64,000 nucleotides of DNA from Sedimentisphaerales bacterium (lineage in GTDB: Bacteria > Planctomycetota > Phycisphaerae > Sedimentisphaerales > SM23-30): NCBI GenBank assembly GCA_016928435.1, contig JAFGKT010000003.1, positions 1-64,000 on the forward strand, in the 5' to 3' direction. Both the position numbers and the translations under genes were made by a program. The notes below the pieces were generated by a model. It was given only the letters and a program-made list of their open reading frames with translations, was not told the DNA's origin and ran no database searches. Positions 9,149 to 19,609 of this stretch are shown one piece after another (position 1 is the stretch's first letter; every line of letters starts with the position of its first letter).

Positions 9149-10156
9149 TTATGGGCAAGGTCCTTGCGGATCATCGCAATCGAGCCATTGGGCATTGAGG
9201 ATGGACAGATCCAGCAGATTTACAATACAATCGTCGTTGGCGTCGCCTAGGGGGATTGGGTTAGTTTCGCTGCCGCATTGGCCCGGTACGCCGCTCAAGG
9301 AGAAGTTCGCTCCGGCATACCCCATTAGATGATACGATATACCGTCGGTCACATAGACCATGAGTTCGTAGTCGCCTGCTTCGGTGATTACGGAACCGCT
9401 GACAAAGTTTCGCCATTGGCCTCCGTCTTTGCGAATTCGGATTTCGTATTCTTCGGCAGTGCGATCATGGAAGACAATTACGGGCTTGGCGGCTGGGCCG
9501 ATCAGAGGCGAGTCGGTGGACGAGGGGGAATACATGAAATATGGTCCCCATACATTGGGTCCGAAGGTTAATGTGCCGTTGGTCTGGTCGGCATTGGGGC
9601 CTTCGTAAAACAGTATCGCGTCATAACCCCGATCGCAGTAAACATCAGGATGTTCGAGCCTGATGATATGCGAAGTGCGAGACAGAGATCCCAAAGTTAC
9701 GGGGTTTTCCATGTCCAGATGGCCCGGTACGTGCCAACCAGTAGTGGTGAAATTTACGATGTGTGTTCCCTGCGGCACACCATCGAGCAATACGCTACTG
9801 TTGACCGCGTCTGAAGCGCCATAGCGAATATACATATGGGTATTGGTCATGTCTGCGGGAGGAGTGAACTGGAACTCTACCCATCCCCCGGTTTGGTAAT
9901 ACTCTAAGACGACATCAGGATTGCGGTTGCCGCCTGATACTTGGAATGTGTCGCGCCAATAAGGGACGGCATTAGAGTTGGCGCTATCGAAAAGAGTGTT
10001 TTCGGCTTCGATCCAAATCCAATGTTGGGCACCGGTTAGTCCTTGGATTTCGATAGTCGGCACGGCCCCCGCCCTACCGAAGTTGATGACTAAGATTAAC
10101 AGGCACAGAAGCGCTTTGATCTGTGGTGGTTTTTTTACGGGATATAGACAAGACAT
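9149..10156 (-). CDS. Secreted CBM-like protein with dockerin-type repeat
   Basis: A 335-residue exported protein with a signal peptide (ALLCLLILVINFGRAGA). Its first domain opens with EIQGLTGAQHWIWIEAEN, which matches the start of the neighbour at 7014 and suggests a duplicated sugar-binding module. A second beta-rich section follows (residues ~195-290). The end carries a dockerin-like loop (GDANDDCIVNLLDLSILNAQW). No catalytic motif is recognised, so a binding or structural role outside the cell is more likely than an enzyme. The start has a fair ribosome site (AGGGT, 7 bases from ATG). Confidence 0.65.
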   Translation of the reverse strand: MSCLYPVKKPPQIKALLCLLILVINFGRAGAVPTIEIQGLTGAQHWIWIEAENTLFDSANSNAVPYWRDTFQVSGGNRNPDVVLEYYQTGGWVEFQFTPPADMTNTHMYIRYGASDAVNSSVLLDGVPQGTHIVNFTTTGWHVPGHLDMENPVTLGSLSRTSHIIRLEHPDVYCDRGYDAILFYEGPNADQTNGTLTFGPNVWGPYFMYSPSSTDSPLIGPAAKPVIVFHDRTAEEYEIRIRKDGGQWRNFVSGSVITEAGDYELMVYVTDGISYHLMGYAGANFSLSGVPGQCGSETNPIPLGDANDDCIVNLLDLSILNAQWLDCDDPQGPCP

Positions 10157-10283
10157 TTATAGTACCCTGGTGTGTTATATGCCTTTGCCCTCTAACGCAT
10201 CATCTAACTTTCATATATATCAGATTTGATGCGATTAGGTCAAGAGTTTTATTTTAGTTAGCTTAAAAAAACATTTTGAGTCA

Positions 10284-10310
10284 GGGGTGGTGGACATGGC
10301 CCACCCTACA
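10284..10310. repeat. Interspersed GGTGGACATGGCCC-type element, copy 2
   Basis: The second well-preserved copy of the dispersed near-palindrome described at 6984-7010. It sits in the 174-base gap between two minus-strand genes. No open frame crosses it. Confidence 0.5.
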
Positions 10311-10330
10311 TGGAGCAGATAAGTTTTTGA

Positions 10331-12523
10331 TTAACAGGAAGTTGAGGTGCTTGAGGCGGTAATGTTGATGCCGGTGGATGGTGCGGATTGGGGCGTGGTA
10401 TCAGCGAGATGTTTGTGCAGGTAATGGCCACAGATTAGCAGGGCGATTATGAGAAGCACAAATAATATTAGGCGCCAGACGCCGCTGCGAACGCCTTTGG
10501 AGCCTTGGGGATATTTTGGTTTTTGGGTGAAAGATCGCCCCTGCTTGAAGGTGAGTCTCATTCGGGAATTGATGCCCCATCCGGAACCTTCGAGTATAGC
10601 GCTGAGGTCGCGTCTGCGTAATTTTAGGAAGGCTACGATTGAAATGGGCAGCAGTACAAGCAATACGGCGGCGAGGATGCCCAGAAAGATGTTTAGTTTG
10701 GGAACACCGGCTAAGGTTTTAGTTATGTACGCTCCGGCCGATCCGAGCGCGGCGACGGCGACACCACCACCCATGAGCAGACCGCCGGTGAAGATTCTCG
10801 GGCTTTGCGCTTGGGGCTGCGGCACAGGGGCGCTTACTGGTGGAATCTGGCTGGGGATTGTTGACACTTGGGCGTCTAGAGTTTGTTCGGCTGAGGCGGT
10901 AATCGACTCGATTTTGCCGGTCAGGAGTTTGCCGACGCGTTTGAAGGGTGAAACCAGGGCTTCGCGGTAGCTAATAGGATTTTCGATGATGTGTACGATT
11001 TTGGCATCGCATTCGTTGCCTTGGATATCGCAGAAGATGCCTCGTTTGCCGGTACACAGATTACCCTTGCCGCCTGAGGTAACGGGGGCTGCGACTTCAT
11101 AGGCTTGTCCGGGCTGGGCGGGTGTGACCTCGGCGTAGATAACAAACATACTGGAGGTTTGAGCAACGGCGATGTGCTGCGAGCGATCTTCGACTCTGAC
11201 GGCCAGGTTGAATTTCCGGCCGTCCATTATCAATGTGCCCATCTCGAACATTGCGCGACTGTTAGGATCGTACAGATGAGGGGCGCTAACGAAGTTGTTA
11301 GCTAGATCGATGATGTGAGCTTGGTAGAGGATGAGTCTTTCGAGCGATCGAATATTATCGAGGACAAAGGCGGTTTTGTCGCTTTCGGCAATTAGATTTC
11401 GCACGGCCTGGGCGAATTGATGATCGAGATAGGTTTTCAGTTTTTCTATTCCCAGCGGTTGGGCTGCGGATCCGGCCTTGCGCTGAACCCAATCGTGGTG
11501 CGCAGCAAAAAAGGCTCTTATCTCGGTCCATTGCACGGCTGAGAGCGTTTCGGCGCAGTTGCCTAGTACCGGAGAAGCTACTGTCTGACGGAAAGTTTCC
11601 AGATTTTCAACATAATAAGGATTGACCTGATCATCGAAAGTCAGCAATCTTCTTTTGTCGGCCTTGGCTAGAGGCGCTTTTTGGAGGACCTCTTCGATGA
11701 CTTCGGGATCGTCGAAATCAATATTTTGCAGTTCAGATTCGGTCCATCCCATTCTCTGGACAAACTGTTCATCCAGGGCGGCGGCTTCGCACTGAGCGAA
11801 ATATTGGTCGATCTTATGGCGAACGGATTCGAGAATCGCGTATGCGGGGGCAGTTTCTTTTCCGAGAGGCATTATGTCGGTTTTTTCGGTGCCGGGCGGT
11901 ATCGCTGCCTGCTCATACCAGTTGATGTAAGCGGAAGCATCAGCGAGGAACTGATCCAATTGGGCTGACGCCACGCCCTTGGCTCCACTGGGATGCGGCG
12001 TACCGCCGGTGACCGCTATGATGTCACTAAGGAACTGCTGTATTCTAGAATCCTCGGTGGCCTGGGGCAGTACAACGCCGGCCTCGCTTACGGGAACAGA
12101 TTCAACTTCGGTTTTGATCTTACGAACCTGCTCGAGAGTTACTTGGCCGGTGTTGGATTGGCTGAGCCTGGCGAGGATTTTTTCCGCGGCTCCGTGGATT
12201 TTCTGTCCTTCGTAGAAATCGGTGTTGATGGCTGCGAGTTGCAGTGTGGTGCTTTTGTTTGTGATCGCGTTATGATCAGCCAACGCGGCTAGGAGCCAGC
12301 GAATTGCCTCTTTCATATCTCGGCAGGTAATTCGACCGTTTTTATCGTGGTCCAAGAGGCTCAGAAAAGTTTGGTCACAGTTGATAGTCTTAGTGGGAGC
12401 ATTGGTGGCGACCCAAAGGGCCTCATCTAGATCAAGGACATTCTCAAGATCATCAGCGGTTTCGATGCACAGATGATAGGAACGGCCGTAACGTTTGAAC
12501 GTTTTTCTTTGAGCTTTGGACAT
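10331..12523 (-). CDS. EF-hand membrane protein of unknown function
   Basis: A 730-residue protein that I cannot assign to a named family. Residues 58-69 form one good EF-hand calcium loop (DHDKNGRITCRD) within the segment FLSLLDHDKNG, and a degenerate second one may follow near SNTGQVTLEQV. The long middle part is soluble-looking and mostly helical. The C-terminus has hydrophobic segments at roughly 580-600, 610-633 and 684-703, separated by a basic stretch, and ends in a Ser/Thr-rich tail. No signal peptide is seen, so the large N-terminal part is probably cytosolic and tail-anchored. It is preceded by tRNA-Arg and has no partner gene. Confidence 0.6.
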   Translation of the reverse strand: MSKAQRKTFKRYGRSYHLCIETADDLENVLDLDEALWVATNAPTKTINCDQTFLSLLDHDKNGRITCRDMKEAIRWLLAALADHNAITNKSTTLQLAAINTDFYEGQKIHGAAEKILARLSQSNTGQVTLEQVRKIKTEVESVPVSEAGVVLPQATEDSRIQQFLSDIIAVTGGTPHPSGAKGVASAQLDQFLADASAYINWYEQAAIPPGTEKTDIMPLGKETAPAYAILESVRHKIDQYFAQCEAAALDEQFVQRMGWTESELQNIDFDDPEVIEEVLQKAPLAKADKRRLLTFDDQVNPYYVENLETFRQTVASPVLGNCAETLSAVQWTEIRAFFAAHHDWVQRKAGSAAQPLGIEKLKTYLDHQFAQAVRNLIAESDKTAFVLDNIRSLERLILYQAHIIDLANNFVSAPHLYDPNSRAMFEMGTLIMDGRKFNLAVRVEDRSQHIAVAQTSSMFVIYAEVTPAQPGQAYEVAAPVTSGGKGNLCTGKRGIFCDIQGNECDAKIVHIIENPISYREALVSPFKRVGKLLTGKIESITASAEQTLDAQVSTIPSQIPPVSAPVPQPQAQSPRIFTGGLLMGGGVAVAALGSAGAYITKTLAGVPKLNIFLGILAAVLLVLLPISIVAFLKLRRRDLSAILEGSGWGINSRMRLTFKQGRSFTQKPKYPQGSKGVRSGVWRLILFVLLIIALLICGHYLHKHLADTTPQSAPSTGINITASSTSTSC

Positions 12524-12655
12524 CGGTTGTTAGCCCCTGATTTTTGGTTTGGTGGTAGCGGCGTGTCACACCGTGAACGCTCTTTATCCCTTGGGGGCGG
12601 TAAATCTATCCACCTGGCCCATACAACATTGATCAATTGAGGTTTCTAAGGGAAA

Positions 12656-12730
12656 TGCGCCCGGGGGGACTCGAACCTCCGACCTACGGTTTAGGAAACC
12701 GTCGCTCTATCCTAGCTGAGCTACGAGCGC
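12656..12730 (-). tRNA. tRNA-Arg (anticodon CCT)
   Basis: On the minus strand the acceptor stem GCGCTCG pairs with CGGGCGC. The anticodon stem ACGGT/ACCGT encloses the loop TTCCTAA, giving anticodon CCT (Arg, AGG codons). The T arm contains GGTTCGAGTCC. The discriminator is A, with no encoded CCA. Confidence 0.93.
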
Positions 12731-13170
12731 AAGATGCTATAATCCAATCACTTACGTCTATGCCACAAAAGCATTTGGCCGGCAGCGGCGAATTTGCGGC
12801 TGCAAGCAATCCGGGTATAGATTACCTTCGACGGGTGGATATTGCAAGACAATCAGAGAAAGGTTTCATCAGTGCGGACCCGCTGTGAACCACCGCGATT
12901 CTGCCCAGACTGGTGCTTCACGAACAACATCTCGGTTGCCCGCCGGTTTTTCACCCCCTCCCCTACCTCCAATATACAATAATGCTATTCGCGCGATCGA
13001 TTTAGATATTTTTTCGCCATGGCATAGCGCGTCTGCTCATTCCAAGCGAAAGAACCTTGGGCGATTCCGGCCAAGGCATCATCGGACCAACATAAAGAAA
13101 CTACAAAGCGGGTCTATCCACAGGAATAGAGCGCTGCCGACCGAGAAGCCGGGCATAGACACTTGCGGTG
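12731..13170. other. Intergenic stretch at the GC-skew switch
   Basis: There is no supported gene in these 440 bases. Open frames are short and unlike any family. This is where the + strand changes from G-rich to C-rich. I looked for a dif-like XerCD site and found only weak partial matches (for example a CATAA at about 13092). It also contains the 3' flank of the chemotaxis cluster, with no clear terminator. Confidence 0.4.
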
Positions 13171-13638
13171 TCATTCGGTGGTAATCAAACGCGCCGCTAC
13201 GGCAAAGCCGTCCACATCCAGCACTATCACGTTATCCTGGGCGACATACGCCTGCCATGCTGCAGCGTCCGGCTGCTGCTGGGCTTCGGGAACAGTCAGA
13301 TTGAACACATCGGCGGGCGAATCCGCCAACTTGGCCAGCAGAACCCCGCTGATTATATTTACCATCTCCTTGACCGCATCGACGCCGTTGTTCTTCACCG
13401 CGTCATCGTCGGGATCAAGTCCCATTACATTGGCCGCCATCATTTGGGAGAATTCATCTCCGGCCCACAATTCCACCGTACCGCTGACCGGCCCGGAAAA
13501 CTCCACATGAACCAGAACACCTCGCGACGGAGTGACTAATTCCTCCTGCGGATCCGGAAGCATAGCCATCATAAAAGCTGTGGTTTCTAACGCTTCCGTT
13601 AAGGATTCGACCAATACATCTTCACTAACTTTTTGCAT
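13171..13638 (-). CDS. cheX: CheX-type CheY-P phosphatase
   Basis: A 155-residue member of the CheC/CheX/FliY phosphatase family, which hydrolyses phospho-CheY to reset the chemotaxis signal. The catalytic ExxN pattern is visible as KEMVNIISG. The region before it (FSGPVSGTVELWAGDEF) matches the typical beta-strand core. It is the last gene of the chemosensory cluster and overlaps the preceding cheY by 14 bases, so the two are translationally coupled and probably act as a pair. A second CheX lies at 21568. Confidence 0.8.
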   Translation of the reverse strand: MQKVSEDVLVESLTEALETTAFMMAMLPDPQEELVTPSRGVLVHVEFSGPVSGTVELWAGDEFSQMMAANVMGLDPDDDAVKNNGVDAVKEMVNIISGVLLAKLADSPADVFNLTVPEAQQQPDAAAWQAYVAQDNVIVLDVDGFAVAARLITTE

Positions 13639-14017
13639 GGCAAGCTCCTATCACTTCGAAAATAACATCCCGTATGATTTCAGGACTGAATGGTTTGTGT
13701 ACGTATCCTACAATACCTTTTTCCTGGAGTTGCTCAATACGAGCGGTGCTGGCTTCAGTTGAAATAACCACTACCGGAATTCGCCGAGTTCTATCGTCGG
13801 CACACATACGCTCGATCATTTCTATGCCATTCATTCCAGGCATATTGATATCAGCCAGAACCAAGTTGACTTCTTTCTGCTGCATTATCCCCAAAGCTTC
13901 ATCGCCGTTGCCGGCCTCCAAGAGTTCTCCAACGGCTATATTCGCCATCTCCAACGTCCGTTTGATCACGGATCGCATTGTGACCGAATCATCCACAATC
14001 AGTACCGTAAACGCCAT
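13625..14017 (-). CDS. cheY: Single-domain CheY-type response regulator
   Basis: A 130-residue receiver domain without an output domain. The acidic pair D9-D10 (IVDDS), phosphoacceptor D56 (LADINMPGMNG), switch residue in VVVIST and Lys in HKPFSPE are all present. It should receive phosphate from CheA. It is closely similar to the receiver at 15711, suggesting duplication. It overlaps the downstream cheX, implying that this CheY is the substrate of that phosphatase. Confidence 0.9.
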   Translation of the reverse strand: MAFTVLIVDDSVTMRSVIKRTLEMANIAVGELLEAGNGDEALGIMQQKEVNLVLADINMPGMNGIEMIERMCADDRTRRIPVVVISTEASTARIEQLQEKGIVGYVHKPFSPEIIRDVIFEVIGACHAKS

Positions 14018-14069
14018 GTTAAATTTCCTTTCTTACCACTTTTCTTATTGAACCCTTCTTGGGCGCGTA

Positions 14070-16097
<2,028 letters not shown>

Positions 16098-16133
16098 GCG
16101 TCACACCCTTCTTTAATCATGGAACTTGCGATT

Positions 16134-16982
16134 CTACGCTTTTTGATATGTAGCCGGCTGCACATAACGAAAACTATGATCAATGCCCGTCAGTGATTCG
16201 CTATGTCCAATACACAATAGGCCTCCGTCAGCAAGATGATCCCAGAACCGTTTTACCAAAACAGCTTGCGTCGGCTTGTCGAAATAGATCATAACGTTGC
16301 GAACGAAGATTATGTCAAAGCGTCCCCTGAAAGGCCAGGCATCCATGAGATTCAAATGCCGAAACCGGACCATATCCGTCAGCTCCCGACGAACTTGGAA
16401 AACTTTTCTGCCTTCGATATTATTGGCAACGAGAAAACGTTGTTTCTGTTGGGCAGTTAATGGTTCTATGCGTTCTATATCATAAGTCCCCATTTTGGCT
16501 CGTTCCAGAACGCGGGTCGATATATCCGTGGCGAGTATTTTGATATCCCAGTTGATTTCCTGCGCAAATGTTTCCGCTAATGTAATAGCCAACGAATACG
16601 GTTCTTCGCCTGACGAACAAGCCGCTGACCAAACACGCACACGTTTGTTGGCTTCTTTGCTTTTGTTCGCGATCAGTTTGGGAAGATAATCTTGCCTAAG
16701 ATATTCAAAGTGCTGGTTTTCCCGGAAGAAGAAAGTCAGATTAGTACTCAGGGTATCGACTGCGGTAACAAATTCTTCCTTACCCTCGTCGGATAGAATA
16801 TAGTCTATGTATTTTGTAAAAGTTTCAAATCCTTGTCGGCGTACCAGCTTTGACAAACGTGATTGTACGAGCCCCCTTTTTCCGGCATGCAGATTTATCC
16901 CGCAATGATCATAAATCGCGTCACTTATGCGCTGGAACTCACGGTCGCTTAAAACCAACGATTGGTCCGTCAACACATCCAT
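16134..16982 (-). CDS. cheR: Chemotaxis methyltransferase CheR
   Basis: Methylates chemoreceptor glutamates using S-adenosylmethionine. The N-terminal helical domain starts SDREFQRISDAIYDHCGI. The SAM-binding site is seen in SAACSSGEEPYSLAI, followed by ILATDIS and the late catalytic-region segment VRNVMIYFDK. The ATG at 16982 is chosen because AAGGGA lies about 8 bases upstream; a longer TTG frame from 17003 lacks a better site. It sits directly after cheA. Confidence 0.93.
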   Translation of the reverse strand: MDVLTDQSLVLSDREFQRISDAIYDHCGINLHAGKRGLVQSRLSKLVRRQGFETFTKYIDYILSDEGKEEFVTAVDTLSTNLTFFFRENQHFEYLRQDYLPKLIANKSKEANKRVRVWSAACSSGEEPYSLAITLAETFAQEINWDIKILATDISTRVLERAKMGTYDIERIEPLTAQQKQRFLVANNIEGRKVFQVRRELTDMVRFRHLNLMDAWPFRGRFDIIFVRNVMIYFDKPTQAVLVKRFWDHLADGGLLCIGHSESLTGIDHSFRYVQPATYQKA

Positions 16983-17010
16983 GTCCACATCCCTTCTACA
17001 CAATCGTCGA

Positions 17011-19548
17011 CTAAATAGAACACAAAGACTGGGAAAGACTAATCAAGCCGGGCACATCCAAAATGAGTGCCACATTGCCATCTCCCATAATTGATCCACC
17101 GGAAACTCCGCGGATCGGCCCTAGGTAACTACCCAAGCTCTTGATAACCGCCTGCTGTTGAGCAGCCAGATCATCAACCAGCACACAACATCGTTTTGCA
17201 CCATCCGCTACGATTACCACCAAGCCTTCGCATGGATCTGTCGTTCGTGGTTCAATATCGAATATTTCGTACAGCCTTATCAGAGGCAGCAGATTTCCAT
17301 GTATCAACAGCGCTTCGGATTTGCCTCCGTATATACTTGATATCTGCTCACGGCGCGGCCGTAACGTACTCTCAATCGAAACCAACGGAATAATGTACTT
17401 TTCATTCGCAACCGAAACAACCTGCCCATCGATTACCGCCAACGTCAGAGGCAGGCGAATACTAAACACTGTTCCCTTGCCTAGGGTTGAATCAATATCA
17501 ACCCGGCCGCGCAGTGCTTCGATGTTTTTGCGTACGACATCCATGCCGACTCCTCGGCCGGAAATATCGGTAACTTTTTCCGCCGTCGATAGGCCGGCGT
17601 GAAATATCAGACGATAAATCTCTTGATCAGAAAGTTCTTGGCCTTCTTTTACAACGCCCTTTTTGATCGCTTTTTCGAGAATACGGTCGCGATTTAGGCC
17701 TTTGCCGTCATCCATAATTTCTATGACGATATTACCGCCCTGATGAAAAGCGCTGAGTTTCACCAATCCCATACGAGGCTTGCCCGCTTTAACACGCTCA
17801 TCCGGCGTTTCGATACCATGGTCAACCGAATTCCGGACCATATGTACCAAAGGATCGGCAATCGACTCGACCAAATTTCGATCAAGCTCAGTGTCGGCGC
17901 CTTCCATTTTGAATTCAATTTCTTTGCCGGCTTTGCGTGAAAGGTCGCGTACCAGGCGTGCCATCTTCTGGAATACCCCCTGTACAGGCACCATTCGCAT
18001 TGACATGGACAATTCCTGCAAGTCACGCGTTATCTTGTTCAATTGTCTGGTATTACGCTCCAATCGCTGATTACCTTTAACATAGTCCACCATGTCTTGG
18101 CTGACCATCGACTGAGCCACCATCAACTCCCCTACCATATCTATTAGCGCATCCATCCGATTAGTCGAAATCTTTACAGTACTCTCGGCGTTGACCCTTT
18201 TGCTGGTCGTTTGCGTGTCAGCTTGGCCCGAAGACGATCCGGTGTCCGGGACCCCTTGAGTCTGCTTAACAACTTCCTGATGCTTTACTGTAGTCTCTGG
18301 TTTCTTGCCAGGCGATTCACCCGCAGCGCACGCCTTGATTCTTTCAATCAATGCCGGCAGTCCACTCATTGGATAGAACGCCTCTCGGTTGTTCATCGCA
18401 TCCTGCAAAACATTCAGCATGTGTTTCATAGCGTCTATCGCTTCAAACACCACGTCTATGCTCGCGCCGGCCAATATAAGTTTGCTGTTACGTGCCAGAT
18501 CGAGGAGATTTTCCGAAGCGTGCGCCAGTTCACCTATCGGTTTAAGGTTAAGAAACCCCGACACGCCCTTAATAGTATGAAACGCTCTAAAAATGGAGTT
18601 AATGGTCTCGGTATCTTCGGGATTTTCTTCGATACCCAGAATATCCCGTTCCGCGGACTCTAGATGTTCACGAGACTCATTGATAAAATCCATCACCAAA
18701 GTGATGTCATTCTCACCAATATGGATTCCCTCTTCTGGGTCGGTTTGGTCCGTTGCTTGGGATTCCGGCACATCGGCAACCGGCGACTCTGACGAAGCAT
18801 CTTCATCCACGGTGTTGTCCTGGATGTCCGATGCTTGGTCGTCACCGGATAATTGTGCAATGGCGTTTTGCAGCCAGTCCAGGGCCGCGAACAGTTGATC
18901 TACAGGAATTTTATCGCCGGCGTCAATCAACATCGATTCCGTTTTATGACAGAAGCCGCTGATTTCCTGCAACCCCATTAATCCGGATTCGCCTTTGAGA
19001 TTATGCAGAATGCCTGCGATTGTATTGACATTTTCTTGGGTAGGAGCCTTCTCCACGGCAAGAATCGCTGATTCCAGACTCGCCAAAACATCTGGTTGAC
19101 TGGATAAAAAGTCCCGAAAAATCTCCTCATCCACATTATCCGGCAAGCTAATCTTCGCAACCTGCGGCTTGGTAGATGCCGGTTCTGACACTTTGTCGCT
19201 TTGACAAAGGTTAAGTTCAGCGGGAAATTTCACCTGGGCATAGTCGCCGCCCCGCAATATCTGTTCCATCAATTTCTGAAGCGATTCACACGTTTGGCTC
19301 ACAACTTCCAGGGCTTCGATCGCATCATCGGTATCTTGCAAGATAATCTTCTCGATCAAATCACCAGCCACAGAAGAAGCCGTATTGATTATTTCACGCT
19401 GCTCGGCGACAAGAGATTCAGTTTGGTCAGCTTGCCTGCGAACATTCTCCAACTGCGTGTGCAATTCCGCCAAGCCCGGCAGATCGTTCACTTCCACGCC
19501 GACAATCTGAGATGATGCTCTTTCGATCTGTTCCAATAACTGTTCCAT
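17011..19548 (-). CDS. cheA: Chemotaxis histidine kinase CheA with two Hpt domains
   Basis: Autophosphorylates under receptor control and passes phosphate to CheY and CheB. Counting from the ATG at 19548 (AAGGATG ribosome site), the domains are: a helical N-terminus (1-130), Hpt1 with H182 (HNLKGESG), Hpt2 with H324 (HTIKGVSG), a linker, dimerisation helices (STNRMDALIDMVGEL), the ATPase with N-box HMVRNSVDHG (~569), G1 DDGKG and G2 GRGVGMDVV, and a CheW-like C-terminus. Both Hpt domains keep the phosphorylatable His. At ~845 residues it is longer than E. coli CheA. The longer frame to 19674 would overlap fapA and is less likely. Confidence 0.93.
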   Translation of the reverse strand: MEQLLEQIERASSQIVGVEVNDLPGLAELHTQLENVRRQADQTESLVAEQREIINTASSVAGDLIEKIILQDTDDAIEALEVVSQTCESLQKLMEQILRGGDYAQVKFPAELNLCQSDKVSEPASTKPQVAKISLPDNVDEEIFRDFLSSQPDVLASLESAILAVEKAPTQENVNTIAGILHNLKGESGLMGLQEISGFCHKTESMLIDAGDKIPVDQLFAALDWLQNAIAQLSGDDQASDIQDNTVDEDASSESPVADVPESQATDQTDPEEGIHIGENDITLVMDFINESREHLESAERDILGIEENPEDTETINSIFRAFHTIKGVSGFLNLKPIGELAHASENLLDLARNSKLILAGASIDVVFEAIDAMKHMLNVLQDAMNNREAFYPMSGLPALIERIKACAAGESPGKKPETTVKHQEVVKQTQGVPDTGSSSGQADTQTTSKRVNAESTVKISTNRMDALIDMVGELMVAQSMVSQDMVDYVKGNQRLERNTRQLNKITRDLQELSMSMRMVPVQGVFQKMARLVRDLSRKAGKEIEFKMEGADTELDRNLVESIADPLVHMVRNSVDHGIETPDERVKAGKPRMGLVKLSAFHQGGNIVIEIMDDGKGLNRDRILEKAIKKGVVKEGQELSDQEIYRLIFHAGLSTAEKVTDISGRGVGMDVVRKNIEALRGRVDIDSTLGKGTVFSIRLPLTLAVIDGQVVSVANEKYIIPLVSIESTLRPRREQISSIYGGKSEALLIHGNLLPLIRLYEIFDIEPRTTDPCEGLVVIVADGAKRCCVLVDDLAAQQQAVIKSLGSYLGPIRGVSGGSIMGDGNVALILDVPGLISLSQSLCSI

Positions 19549-19609
19549 CTTTACATCCTTATGTGTGACAGAGCCAACAATGGGGCTTGAATTCGGTGTT
19601 ATTTCAATA

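Noticed and set aside
12731-13170. dif (XerCD) site at the skew switch
   Set aside because: Only partial matches to one recombinase arm were seen; none had both arms with a 6-base centre.
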